NCBI GenBank assembly: GCA_964563135.1
Contig: CAZLWV010000011.1
Span: 16,555-80,554, forward strand
DNA: 64,000 nt
DNA from: JAAYAY01 sp964563135
Lineage (GTDB): Bacteria > Planctomycetota > Planctomycetia > Pirellulales > Thermoguttaceae
Direction: 5' to 3'
Shown in pieces: positions 53,190-63,476 of this stretch (positions within the stretch are counted from its first letter, which is position 1; every line of letters starts with the position of its first letter). Below the pieces are notes generated by a model. It did not search any database and had not been told where the DNA came from. It saw only the letters and a program-made list of their open reading frames with translations. The position numbers were made by a program, and so were the translations under genes.

Positions 53190-55439
53190 ATGCGATACCT
53201 GAGAGTCCTGACTCCGCTGATCCTGGTCCTTGCCGCCGACCTGGCACCTGGGGGCCAAGAGAAAACTGGCGAAAAAGCCGACCAATCGAAGCTCACCGTC
53301 GAGCGAATATTCGCCTCGAACGAGTTTGACGCCCAAGGGTTCTCCGCCCGTTGGGCCGACGACGGCGACGGCTACCTGATGATCGAAGGGTCGAGTATCG
53401 TCCGCCACGACGCCGGTACGGGCCACAAGACCGTGATCGTTTCCGGGGCCGACCTGACGCCGGCCGGCCGGTCGAGCCCACTTTCCATTCAGGACTACGC
53501 CTTTTCGCGATCGGGTGACTACCTGCTCGTCTACACAAATTCGCAGCGGGTGTGGCGACAGAACACGCGGGGAGACTACTGGGTGTTGGATCGCTCCGCC
53601 CACCAGTTGCGCCAGCTTGGTGGTGATGCGGCCCCGGCCACACTGCAGTTTGCCAAGCTTTCACCCACCGCGGCCCGGGCAGCCTTCATTCGCGACAACA
53701 ACCTCTACGTCGAGGACCTGCGAAGCGGCAAGATCACTGCACTCACGGCAGACGGCAGCCCCTCGGTGATCAACGGCACTTTTGACTGGGTTTATGAGGA
53801 GGAACTGCAGCTCCGTGATGGCTACCGTTGGAGCGACGACGGCGAGTTCATCGCCTTCTGGCAGATCAACACCGCGGAAGTCCCCCAGTTCACCCTGCTC
53901 AACAACACGGAGGGGATGTATCCCGAGGCGGTCACGTTTGCCTATCCCAAGACCGGCCAGCTCAATCCGATCTGCCGGGCCGGGGTGGTCAACGTGGACG
54001 ACGGACAGACCACCTGGTTCGATTTGCCTGGCGACCGGCGCGACCACTACCTGGCCCGCATGGACTGGATCCCAGGCACGCGCCAGCTCATTCTGCAACA
54101 GTTGAACCGGTTGCAGAACGAAAACCAGGTTCTGATTGCCGACGCGGACACGGGCAAACTGCGGACGGTTCTGACCGAACGCGACAAGGCCTGGGTCGAC
54201 GTTGACAACGAACTGATGTGGCTGAAGGACGGCAGCCAGTTCACCTGGATCAGCCAGCGCGACGGCTGGCGACGCGGCTACCTCGTTCATCGGACCGGAA
54301 AGCCCATCCGCCCTTTGACCGGCGGGGGATTCGACGCGATCGAACTGTTGTGCCTGGACGAGTCCGAGGAGGGGCAGCTCGTCTACTACACGGCCTCGCC
54401 TGAGAACGCGACCCAGCGATATCTCTATGCGGCAGCACTCAGCGGCGCTGATCTCCGGCGCGTGACGCCCGCCGACCGGCCTGGCTGGCACGAGTACCGC
54501 ATTTCGCCCAGCGGCAGTTGGGCGATCCACACTTGGTCGCGGATGACACGGCCGCCGGTAACGGACCTGGTGCGGTTGCCGGAACACGAGACGGTGCGGA
54601 CGCTCGTAGACAACAAACCGCTCCAGCAGAAGCTGGCCTCCCTCGAGGCGGAACCGGTCGAGTTCTTCCAAGTGGAGGTCGACAGGGGAGTCAAACTCGA
54701 CGCCTATTGCATCAAGCCCCCCGGCTTCGATGCCGGGAAGAAGTACCCGCTCCTGGTTCACGTCTATGGCGAACCCGCCGGGCAAACGGTCACAGATCGC
54801 TGGGGCGGTTCGGGCTACCTTTGGCACCTGATGCTTGCCCAGCAGGGCTACTTCGTGATGAGCTTCGACAATCGTGGCACGAACGCCCCCCGGGGGCGTG
54901 ACTGGCGGAAGTGCATCTACCGGCAGGTTGGCATTCTCGCTCCCAGGGACCAGGCCGAGGCGGTCAAGAAGGTGCTGGCCGATCGTCCCTACCTGGACCC
55001 CGAGCGGGTCGGCATCTGGGGCTGGAGCGGGGGTGGTTCGATGACCCTGAACGCGATTCTGAAGTTTCCCGAGGTGTACTTAACGGCGATGGCCGTCGCG
55101 CCGGTGCCGAATCAGAGACTCTACGACACGATCTACCAGGAACGCTACATGGGACTGCCTCGCGACAACGTGACCGGCTACCTGGAAGGATCGCCCCTCA
55201 GTTTTGCCGACCGGTTGAAGGGGAACCTTCTGTTGGTGCACGGAACGGGAGACGACAACTGCCATTACCAGGGCACCGAGGCGCTGATCAACGAGTTGAT
55301 TCGCCACCAGAAACCCTTTACGATGATGGCCTATCCCAACCGGACCCACTCGATCAGTGAAGGGGCGGGCACGACAGTCCATTTGCGGAACCTGTTGACC
55401 CGCTACTTGAAGGAGAACCTGCCGGCCGGACCGAAATAG
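53190..55439 (+). CDS. Dipeptidyl-peptidase IV (S9B family), secreted
   Basis: A 749-residue exported serine peptidase that removes N-terminal dipeptides, mainly X-Pro or X-Ala. Start ATG 53190 has GGAGAG upstream and a signal peptide (MRYLRVLTPLILVLAADLAPG). The N-terminal beta-propeller carries FDWVYEEEL, the conserved Glu pair that binds the substrate N-terminus. The C-terminal hydrolase domain has GWSGGG (nucleophile Ser ~613), the acidic residue in HGTGDDN (~689), and the triad His in NRTHSI (~720). The length is normal for the family. It could supply peptides to the neighbouring POT transporter. It is followed 153 bp later by a proline-peptidase-like M24 gene on the same strand. Confidence 0.95.
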   Translation: MRYLRVLTPLILVLAADLAPGGQEKTGEKADQSKLTVERIFASNEFDAQGFSARWADDGDGYLMIEGSSIVRHDAGTGHKTVIVSGADLTPAGRSSPLSIQDYAFSRSGDYLLVYTNSQRVWRQNTRGDYWVLDRSAHQLRQLGGDAAPATLQFAKLSPTAARAAFIRDNNLYVEDLRSGKITALTADGSPSVINGTFDWVYEEELQLRDGYRWSDDGEFIAFWQINTAEVPQFTLLNNTEGMYPEAVTFAYPKTGQLNPICRAGVVNVDDGQTTWFDLPGDRRDHYLARMDWIPGTRQLILQQLNRLQNENQVLIADADTGKLRTVLTERDKAWVDVDNELMWLKDGSQFTWISQRDGWRRGYLVHRTGKPIRPLTGGGFDAIELLCLDESEEGQLVYYTASPENATQRYLYAAALSGADLRRVTPADRPGWHEYRISPSGSWAIHTWSRMTRPPVTDLVRLPEHETVRTLVDNKPLQQKLASLEAEPVEFFQVEVDRGVKLDAYCIKPPGFDAGKKYPLLVHVYGEPAGQTVTDRWGGSGYLWHLMLAQQGYFVMSFDNRGTNAPRGRDWRKCIYRQVGILAPRDQAEAVKKVLADRPYLDPERVGIWGWSGGGSMTLNAILKFPEVYLTAMAVAPVPNQRLYDTIYQERYMGLPRDNVTGYLEGSPLSFADRLKGNLLLVHGTGDDNCHYQGTEALINELIRHQKPFTMMAYPNRTHSISEGAGTTVHLRNLLTRYLKENLPAGPK

Positions 55440-55592
55440 GCTCACCCGGGCCACCCCGGGGCCTGCTCTCGCTCGTGTGTTGAGCATGCTGCGGCATGAA
55501 ACACGCGAGAAGAGATTGCGATCATGATTGCAGCCACGTCGATCGGAAGATGACCAGCGGTTGATGTAACCGTCAGTGCACAGAGGTTTTGC

Positions 55593-56759
55593 ATGACGAC
55601 GATTTCCAGAACTGCCCTGATGATGGCCGGAATTCCGGCTGCAAACACCGCTCTTTATCACCGCATCCGGTTCTCGGTGGGCGATCCGGCGGTCTATTTG
55701 GAACTGCCGGGCGAGGCCGGGTCGGTTGCCAGGTTGCTGATCCTCCGCGACATTGAGATGGACCGTGCAAGAAAGTGTGCCCAGGCAGACGTGGTTGCCT
55801 GTCCGGCAGACTATGCTCCCGCGGGCGGTCTGTCGGGCGACCGCGAGACGGCGACGGCGCAGGCGGCGGCGGAGTGCGTGCGGCGGGCCGGGGTCGAGCG
55901 GGTTCGGGCCGACCGGACACTCCCGCTCATCTTCGTCGACCTCCTCCGGCAGGCAGGCATTGGGGTCGACTACGATCCGGACCTTGGTGTTGTCGACCGC
56001 CGTGCCAAGGATGAGCAGGAACTCGCTTGGCTTCGCGAGGCCCAGGCGGCTACGGAAGGGGCCATGGAGATGGCATGCCGGCTTGTCGCCCGTTCCCTCG
56101 CGGCTCGAGACGGCCAGCTCGTGCACGAAGGCCGGCCGCTTACTGCCGAGCGTGTTCGGGCTGCAATCGACCATTGGCTGCTCGACCGGGGGTACGTCAA
56201 CACACCGGCCATCGTTGCCGGGGGACGCCAGGGGGCTGATTGCCATAACCTCGGCGCCGGACCACTGCGAACGGGCGAGCCGGTGATCATCGACATCTTC
56301 CCCCGCAATCGCCAGTCCCTCTATCACGGCGACTGCACGCGCACCGTCGTTCACGGCGACGTTCCCGATGCCCTTCGTGCCATGCACTCGGCAGTCTGCC
56401 AGGCAAAGGCCGCGGCCACCGCGGTGGTTCGCGCCGGTGCGACCGGCGAAACGGTTCACCGGGCCACGCTCGCGGCTTTGAAGGCCGCCGGCTTCCAATA
56501 CGGGCTTCCCCCTGCCGATGCGCCGGCCGACTTCTGTTCCCTGTCGCACGGCACGGGACACGGACTGGGACTCGATGTTCATGAGCCGCCGTTGCTGGAC
56601 CTCAAGGGGCCGGAGTTGGTCGTGGGAGATGTCGTCACCATCGAACCAGGGCTCTACCGTCTGGATCTCGGCGGCGTGCGGGTCGAAGACGTGGTCGTGG
56701 TCACCAGCGACGGCTGCCAGAATCTCAATCGCCTGCCGGAGGGACTCGACTGGAGGTAA
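55593..56759 (+). CDS. M24-family metallopeptidase (Xaa-Pro peptidase-like)
   Basis: A 388-residue cytoplasmic protein of the creatinase/prolidase fold. The N-terminal non-catalytic domain spans ~1-130. The C-terminal domain has the five metal ligands in order: IDIFP and GDCTRT (two Asp), HGTGHGLGLDVHE (His), IEPGLY (Glu) and VRVEDVVVV (Glu). It most likely cleaves Xaa-Pro dipeptides or N-terminal Xaa-Pro bonds, a step that would complete degradation of DPP-IV products. The last 35 bp overlap, antisense, the end of the aminotransferase gene. Creatinase-like activity cannot be excluded. Confidence 0.92.
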   Translation: MTTISRTALMMAGIPAANTALYHRIRFSVGDPAVYLELPGEAGSVARLLILRDIEMDRARKCAQADVVACPADYAPAGGLSGDRETATAQAAAECVRRAGVERVRADRTLPLIFVDLLRQAGIGVDYDPDLGVVDRRAKDEQELAWLREAQAATEGAMEMACRLVARSLAARDGQLVHEGRPLTAERVRAAIDHWLLDRGYVNTPAIVAGGRQGADCHNLGAGPLRTGEPVIIDIFPRNRQSLYHGDCTRTVVHGDVPDALRAMHSAVCQAKAAATAVVRAGATGETVHRATLAALKAAGFQYGLPPADAPADFCSLSHGTGHGLGLDVHEPPLLDLKGPELVVGDVVTIEPGLYRLDLGGVRVEDVVVVTSDGCQNLNRLPEGLDWR

Positions 56760-57912
56760 CTACCGAGCCTTTCACGATCTTCCGCAGCCCTCCGATCAGG
56801 CGTCTGACCGCTTCGCGGGCCGTCTTCGGATCCAGCGGGCCATAGGAAACCCGCAGGGCGCAGCGATCGGTGACCCCGAACGTTGATCCCGGCATCACCG
56901 CCACGCGGTGCTCCCGCACGAGGCGTTCAACCAACTGCATCGAATCGATCCGGGCGCGGATGTTGGGCAGGACATAGAAGGCCCCGTCGGCCGCTGGCAC
57001 ACTGCACACGTCGCCGGCGGCGCTCAGTTCAGAAACGACCACCTCGCGAGCCTCGGCCATCTCTACCATCCGGCTGAGGCAGTACTGCGGCCCCGCCTCC
57101 AGCGCTCCCACTGCCGCCCATTGGGAAATCACCGGCGGGCAGATCAGGTTGGTGTCCTGGATTTTTCGGATCGGTTCGAAGAGAGATTGCGGGACAACCA
57201 TATAACCGATTCGCCAGCTTGCCAGCCCATGACTCTTCGACAGCGAATACAGGCTGATCGTATGGGCCTGACTGCCGGCTATCGAGGCCGGCGAGAAATG
57301 TGAGGCCCCGTTCCAAGTGAAATACTCGTAGGCCTCGTCGCTGATGTGGTAGATCTGGTGCCGGCGGCAGAGATCGTTGACCGCGCGAAGCTGGTCCTCC
57401 GGATACACGGCACCGGTTGGATTGTTGGGCGAAATGGTGACCAGCGCTCGCGCCCGGGGCGTGATTGCCGCCTCCAGGGCGTCGAGACGAAGCTGATAGT
57501 GCTCGTCGGTACTGACCGGCACAGGTCGCCCGTCGGCGATCGTGATCGCCATTTCATGATTGAAGTAGTAGGGGGAGGCGATGATCACTTCGTTCCCCGC
57601 GTCGACCGTGGCCAGCACGGCGTTCATGAAAGCCATGTTGCCTCCGGCGGTGACGATGAGCGCGCGGTCGGAGCCAACCTCGACGCGGTTCTCCCGGCAG
57701 AGCTTCTCCCGGAGTCCGGCCAGCAACTCGGGGATACCGTGCACGGCCTGGTACTGATGATTGCTGGGATCGGCCAGAAAGTCGCGTATACGGTCGATCG
57801 CCTGGGGAGGTGGTCCGTATGCGACCACTCCCTGCCCCATGGAGATCGTCCCGGGCGTGGCACGGATCAGATCGGCAACGATGGGAATAGCGGGGGCCTG
57901 AACCTTCGCCAT
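56725..57912 (-). CDS. PLP-dependent aminotransferase, class I/II
   Basis: A 395-residue fold-type I aminotransferase. The start is ATG 57912. Pyridoxal phosphate site: AGGNMAF (~90-96), NNPTG (163-167), SDEAYEYF (Asp192), and the Schiff-base Lys226 in YSLSKSHGLASWRIGY. The carboxylate-binding Arg is in CALRVSYGPL near the C-terminus. It resembles aspartate/aromatic-type enzymes, but the amino donor cannot be fixed from motifs. It converges on the M24 peptidase with a 35-bp overlap; the sequence does not link the two functions. Confidence 0.93.
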   Translation of the reverse strand: MAKVQAPAIPIVADLIRATPGTISMGQGVVAYGPPPQAIDRIRDFLADPSNHQYQAVHGIPELLAGLREKLCRENRVEVGSDRALIVTAGGNMAFMNAVLATVDAGNEVIIASPYYFNHEMAITIADGRPVPVSTDEHYQLRLDALEAAITPRARALVTISPNNPTGAVYPEDQLRAVNDLCRRHQIYHISDEAYEYFTWNGASHFSPASIAGSQAHTISLYSLSKSHGLASWRIGYMVVPQSLFEPIRKIQDTNLICPPVISQWAAVGALEAGPQYCLSRMVEMAEAREVVVSELSAAGDVCSVPAADGAFYVLPNIRARIDSMQLVERLVREHRVAVMPGSTFGVTDRCALRVSYGPLDPKTAREAVRRLIGGLRKIVKGSVVTSSRVPPAGD

Positions 57913-58354
57913 GCGCCGGTTCCCGCCGGTCCCTGGAAATTCTCGTGGCATGCTGGTACCTGTGGATGCTTATCGATGGTCGTTCGTCCCACGGTCGCGA
58001 TTCTTTCGCTGCGACTTGCCGCCCTGGAGTGGCTTGCAGCAGAACCGGCGGCTGCGGGGGGGCAGCGGTACACAAAACAAGAAACAAGCAGGCGTGTCGA
58101 TCCACACGGGATGCATGGTGGTGTCGGACGATCGTCCGCCAGAACCAGCGAGTGCCTCACTCCGTGGCTCCTCGCACGTAGTCGATGGCAAATTCCGCCG
58201 AGCCCGCCGAATCGCCGGGATCGATGCGGAGAGCCGTGATCTTGAGTCTGTCCGACCATCGCACAGGTGCCCGCAGTCCTTGGGGGTGCCGCCCTCTTCC
58301 CAAGCGGCGACGGCAGGGCCAGACGTGAGCCAGTCGTCGCTTGGCAAAGATGGA
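57913..58354. other. Intergenic region
   Basis: These 442 bp lie between the PQQ-propeller gene end and the aminotransferase start, both minus strand. The aminotransferase promoter is expected here. I see no strong hairpin, repeat or coding frame. Confidence 0.3.
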
Positions 58355-61280
58355 TCACTCCCGGAGAACAAGCTCGATGCCGCACAGGATCGGCTGGGAC
58401 TTGCGGGGCGTGAGCGTTACTTCCAGGGCGCCGTCGAGCGTGCCGCTGCTGAACTCCAGGGTTGTTGCCTGCATTCGCCCGCCGGCCGCACGGGCGATGT
58501 CGAAGTCTTCGACTTTCGTCTGCCCGTTCAGCGCAATGTCAAACAGTCGCTGTTCCGCGTCGCCGTACTCCGGATCGGCGAAGAAGAGCCGTACGGTGAA
58601 GGTTCCCTCACGAAGTCCGGAAATCCGCACGCGATTGNNNNNNNNNNNNNNNNNNNNNNNNNNNNNNCGCTGCCCAGGGCCAGCCCGTTCCGCCTTCGAT
58701 CCAGAGGGAGTGGCGGTAGAAGTACCGTGCCGATGCCGGTTCCACCACAACCGGCAACTCGGGGGAAGGGCCGCCGCGGCTCGGCCAATCGAGCCAGAGG
58801 GTGCCCTCATCGGTCATGCGGTCGCCCGGTGAGCCGAAATTGACTCCCACACGTTGGACATTCTCAACCTTGCCCTCGCCCCAGGCGGCCCACTGTTCAT
58901 ACTCCGGAGGCATGGTCACCAGGGCCAGGCCACACGGCAGCGGATACGAGCAGGTGCAGCCTTCGTAGAAGTAGGGGACGTTCATCAGTCCGCAGGCCGG
59001 GATGACACTGTTGGTGCAGCCTGACCGGGGGCCGCTGATGTAGCAGGTGCCGCTTTCCACCTGCTTGTCGTAGAATGCCGCTGCTCCCGACCGCATCGTA
59101 TAGAACGGCCCGTAGTCCACGCCGCCATCGCAGCCGTAGCTTTTGGGAAAAGTGCGGGGCTCCTTCTGGCCGGTGAGCGGATTGATACGTTCCCCCGGCA
59201 CCGGTTTCTTGGGATTCCAGTCGTCGGTCTGGTACTTCGGGCGGTACTGGTCGGGCTGAGCGGCCGTGATGTCGCGGGTCGGAAGATCGGGCGACTGCTG
59301 TGCCGTCTCCTCGACGCTGAGAACTCGGCCCGTGTAAACGTCGCTGAGCACCCGGGGGAGCAGGTCGTAAGGAACCTTGCGCCCCTCGCGGTGATGCGCC
59401 ATCCAGTCCTTGGGGTAGGAGATCATCAAGCCGTCGAAGAAATACGGTTGCGGCGAGCGTTTGAAATGCCCAAGCGTGTCGTCGAACCAGAGGAGCCCCA
59501 ACGGCGTTCGGACACGTTGCTCGGCACTCGTCCAGTTCCCCGTATAATTCGCTGAACCGGCCAGTGCCCCGTCGCGATGCAGAACCATCGCACCCTTCTT
59601 CCCCGTCTTTTCACGCCACTCGGCAGAATCGGCGGGACGGACGCTTGTTCCATCGCCCTTCAGCATCGGCGTGGTTCCCTGCCTCGCACTCGCCCAGTCC
59701 GCAAATACCCCTTTCGCTGCCAGGCGGGCGTTCTCTTCCTCCGAAAGGATCATGCATGCGGTGCCGCCGTAAGGACGTACGATCTCGACCACGGGACGCC
59801 CCTGGGCTCCCGCGGTTGACAGAAGCCAATCTGCGTCAGCGAAGACCGCCAGACTGGCGAAGTACGGCGGCAGTTCGATCTCGCCCGGGGCCGCTGTAAG
59901 AAGGGCGATGCGGCTTCCGTACAGCCCCGAAGCCGCATATCGCCGCCGCAACCGGTCGATCTTCTTGAGGTCGGCGTCGATTGCGATCACATGGAACTGG
60001 GTCTTCTCAAGCAACGTATCGAGCATGCTGACATCGTCAATCCCCAGCACGGCAGCGTAGCCGTGGCGCTGCGCGGTCACCTGCAGCGGCAGGTCAGATC
60101 GGCTGCTGCTGGTTCCCGCGGCCCAAGGCTCAAGCGGCGGTTGTTTCCACGGGTGCTGCGCGGGCGATGCCGGTTTCTCTCCCCCGAGCGCGAGCACCAT
60201 CCCGTCGGTCGTCACAACGAAGAGTCTGCCATCGGCCGCCAGCATCGAGTGGATCGGGCCGTCCACGGCCGGCAGCCCGTCGGCGAAACGGAACTCGCGC
60301 TGGCCGGCGCGAATGATCGTGCGGACGTCCGGCTGGCCGGGACCCTGGTATTCTCGGTCCTCATGAAGATCGTGGTTGATGGTGCCGTCGAGCACTACCT
60401 CGCCGCGGCGGACGTCGGCGGAGGCAAACCACCCGCCGGGCAGTCGAGGGGCCTTGGGAAGCTGGTAGAAGGTGAGCTTGCCGGTCGTCAGGTCAAATCG
60501 CGCAGGGACGGCCTGGCCGCAGGGAACAACCAGTTCGCTGCCGCTCACAACCAGGTATCCTTGGGGCGTGACACCGCCGATCGACTCGCCGCCGTGCGGG
60601 TGGACGCTGTAGATGTAACTGCTTTCGTCATTCCGCCACACCACCTTGCCAGTCTCCGCGTCGAGGGCGTAGACAAACACGCCCTCGAAGGGGAATACGC
60701 CGGCCGCAAAGTAGACTCGTCCCTCGTGCACGACCGGGCCTCCGCGGATCGGCCAGACGGAGATCAGCCGTCCGTTGCCGAGCACCTTGCGGCTGCAGGG
60801 AACTGCCCGGAATTTCCACAGCAGCTTTCCCTCGGCGGCCGAAATGCAGTACAGATGACCGTCGTCGGAACCGAAGAAGATCCGGTCCCGCCATCCTGCC
60901 GGGGCAAGCCGCACGGGGCCCTCGGCAAAGTAGGTCCATTGCGGCTGGCCGGTGGCCGTGTCGAACGCCCTGACGCTGTCGTCGCTCGGAACGGCCACCA
61001 CGATCGATTTGCCGAGAACGACCGGTTCGTAACCCGCGTCGAACTGGAGCCGTGGCTCGCGGTAAGTGGGCTTGAGCTTGGGAAATTGTCGAGTCCAGAG
61101 GAGCTGCAAATCATTGGGCACACCTTGCGGCGCCTGGCCGCTGCGGGCCGCGTCGCAGCGCCACATAGGCCAGTCGTCGGCTCGCAGGCTGGCAGCAGCG
61201 TTTGCCAGGCCAATTGCCAGGATGGCTGCCCCCGCAGGCAATAGAACGAGCCGTACAATGGCCAATCGTCTTGAATACAT
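58355..61280 (-). CDS. Secreted PQQ-like beta-propeller protein with C-terminal malectin-like domain (broken by assembly gap)
   Basis: About 960 residues. Signal peptide: RLVLLPAGAAILAIGLANAAA (ATG 61280; an in-frame upstream ATG is also possible). The N-terminal half has PQQ-type beta-propeller repeats (AFDTATGQPQWTYFAEGP, CISAAEGKLLWKFRA, ALDAETGKVVWRNDES). A middle part resembles a SAM-type Rossmann segment (ADLKKIDRLRRRYAASGLYG). The C-terminal part beyond the gap, NRVRISGLREGTFTVRLFFADPEY...LVLRE, is a malectin-like carbohydrate-binding domain. The 30-N gap at 58638-58667 lies inside the gene. The frames on its two sides do not match if the gap were exactly 30 bp, so its true length differs. 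It probably binds or processes carbohydrates outside the cytoplasm; the reaction is unknown. Confidence 0.8.
58638..58667. other. Assembly gap (30 N)
   Basis: Thirty undetermined bases within the PQQ-propeller/malectin gene. The gap size is probably a placeholder, because the flanking reading frames disagree. Confidence 0.98.
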
Positions 61281-61774
61281 CGAACCGTCTCCTGCATTTC
61301 CAGCCAGCGCTCCGCAGCGTCGGCAAGAGTGCCGCATCAGTCAGCATCGGCCCCCCGGCGGACCGTGTCAAGATGCGGGTCGACCGGCCTGTGGCAGCGA
61401 TGGGCGGGCCGAGTGCGCGAGGATCCCGGTCGCGCGGCGACACTTCCATTCGTGTGATCTCATCCGACACCGCGCCGCAGCCGGTTGAAGGCCTTGGGAT
61501 GGGAGCGCGAGGGCTGCAGTACGAAGGAAGATCCTCGTATCTCAGGCTCCCCGCGGAAGCTCGTTCACCGGCACGAGGGCGGCAAGCTATCAGCCGTTCA
61601 AGGCTGCCAGACATTCGTGTGTCGACGTCGAACGACGATCACTCCCCATGCACATTCCATGCGCAAAGTTGAGATTTTATTGCGCGGCATTTGCTTGCCG
61701 GGGGAGGAGCCTTTCATTACCATGGGGGCGCATACCATCAGGCAGATGAAGATCGATCCGCGGAGACAATCCAA
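61281..61774. other. Intergenic region upstream of araB
   Basis: These 494 bp lie between divergent genes: the PQQ-propeller gene (minus) and araB (plus). Both promoters are expected here. An AT-rich TTGAGATTTTATT stretch near 61668 is notable but lacks a spaced partner box. No operator-like palindrome was clear. Confidence 0.3.
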
Positions 61775-63472
61775 ATGGCGAAGTCGAAGGTGCGACGGTT
61801 TGCGCTCGGAGTGGACTATGGGACCAATAGCGTTCGCGCGCTCATCGTGGACGTTGCCGATGGGGAAGAGGTCGCCACCCATGTATTCAACTATCCCAGC
61901 GGGGAGGCGGGCATTCTTCTTGACCCCAAGGATCCAAATCTCGCCCGTCAGAACCCCGCCGACTACCTCGAAGGCTTCTACAAATCGGTGAAGGCGGCTG
62001 TGCGCGCGGCGGCCAAGGTGCCGGGGTTTGCCCCCGAGAACGTGGTGGGCATCGGTGTGGACACGACCGGATCGACGCCCCTGCCGGTCGACGCTGGCGG
62101 CATGCCGCTGGCGATGCAGCCCAAGTTTCAGAAGAACCTGGCGGCCCAGGCCTGGCTCTGGAAGGACCACACGGCCCATGCCGAGGCGGCCGAGATCACC
62201 AGGGTTGCCGCCAAGGACCCGGCCAGCTACCTGGCCAAGTGCGGCGGCACCTACAGTTCCGAGTGGTTCTGGTCCAAGATCCTGCACTGCAAACGCATGG
62301 CCCCGGCGGTGTTCAACGCCGCTTATGCCTGGGTGGAGTGTGCCGATTTCGTGCCCGCTTTCATCACCGGCAACCTCAATCCCGATACCATGCCCCGCAG
62401 CATCTGTGCCGCTGGCCACAAGGCAATGTACAACGACCAGTGGAACGGATTGCCGGGCGAGACTTTCCTTCAATCGCTCGATCCCGACCTGGTCAAGGTC
62501 CGGCAGCGATTTGCCCCTCGCGCAGTGGCCTCCGACCAGAAGGCGGGGGAACTGACGGCCGAGGTCGCCAGGAAGGTCGGATTGCCGGCCGGCATCCCCG
62601 TGGCGGCAGGGGCCTTTGACGCACACCTCGGTGCCGTGGGCGCGGGGATCAAGCCGGGAACGCTCGTGAAGATCATCGGCACCAGCACCTGCGACATGAT
62701 GGTTGCACCCATGGACCAGCACCTCCCCGACATCCCCGGCCTGTGCGGGATCGTGCCCGGTTCGATCATTCCCGGCATGTACGGTCTGGAGGCGGGACAA
62801 TCGGCCGTCGGCGACATCTTCAACTGGTTCGTCAACTACCTCGCCCCGGCCGAGTACGCCAGGAAGGGAGACGCCCACGTGAATCTCACCGCCCGGGCCG
62901 AGCTGCTCAAACCGGGTGAGAGCGGCCTGGTGGCCCTGGACTGGAACAATGGCAATCGCACAATCCTCGTCGATCCGCTCCTCAGCGGCCTTCTCGTGGG
63001 CCAAACGCTCCACACCAGTGCGGCGGAAGTCTACCGGGCCCTGGTCGAAGCCACGGCGTTCGGTGCGTTGACGATCATTAAACGGCTCGAAGAGTACGGC
63101 GTGGAGGTGAAGGAAGTCGTCAACTGCGGAGGTATTGCCGAGAAGAACCCGTTCGTCATGCAACTGTATGCCGACATCTGCAACCGCCCGATGAAGATCA
63201 GCCGCTCGGCGCAGACCTGTGCCCTGGGGGCCGCCATTTTTGGGGCCGTCGTTGGCGGGGCCTACAAAACGACCTCGGCTGCCCAGAGCAAGATGACCGG
63301 AGTGAAGTCAACCGTCTACCGACCCCGGAAGGCCGCCGCCGCGGTTTACGCCGAGCTCTACGGTGTCTATCGCGCCCTGCACGACGCCTTCGGTGTGGCC
63401 CGGACCAGCGCCGATGTGTCGCACGTGATGAAACAGCTCATAGCCATCCGGGATCGGGTGCGGAAGGGTTGA
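61775..63472 (+). CDS. araB: Ribulokinase
   Basis: A 565-residue FGGY-family kinase that phosphorylates L-ribulose to L-ribulose 5-phosphate in arabinose breakdown. The N-terminus has the ATP-binding start FALGVDYGTNSVRALIVDV and GIGVDTTGSTPLPVD. AraB-specific blocks follow: GTSTCDMMVA, CGIVPGSIIPGMYGLEAGQSAVGDIFNWFV, and WNNGNRTILVDPLLSGLLVG. Near the C-terminus are FGALTIIKRLEEYG and NCGGIAEKNPFVMQLYADICNRP. ATG 61775 was chosen because the family N-terminus begins directly after it. It is followed 4 bp later by araD, forming an araBD operon. L-arabinose isomerase (araA) is not in the window. Confidence 0.96.
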   Translation: MAKSKVRRFALGVDYGTNSVRALIVDVADGEEVATHVFNYPSGEAGILLDPKDPNLARQNPADYLEGFYKSVKAAVRAAAKVPGFAPENVVGIGVDTTGSTPLPVDAGGMPLAMQPKFQKNLAAQAWLWKDHTAHAEAAEITRVAAKDPASYLAKCGGTYSSEWFWSKILHCKRMAPAVFNAAYAWVECADFVPAFITGNLNPDTMPRSICAAGHKAMYNDQWNGLPGETFLQSLDPDLVKVRQRFAPRAVASDQKAGELTAEVARKVGLPAGIPVAAGAFDAHLGAVGAGIKPGTLVKIIGTSTCDMMVAPMDQHLPDIPGLCGIVPGSIIPGMYGLEAGQSAVGDIFNWFVNYLAPAEYARKGDAHVNLTARAELLKPGESGLVALDWNNGNRTILVDPLLSGLLVGQTLHTSAAEVYRALVEATAFGALTIIKRLEEYGVEVKEVVNCGGIAEKNPFVMQLYADICNRPMKISRSAQTCALGAAIFGAVVGGAYKTTSAAQSKMTGVKSTVYRPRKAAAAVYAELYGVYRALHDAFGVARTSADVSHVMKQLIAIRDRVRKG

Positions 63473-63476
63473 GCCG

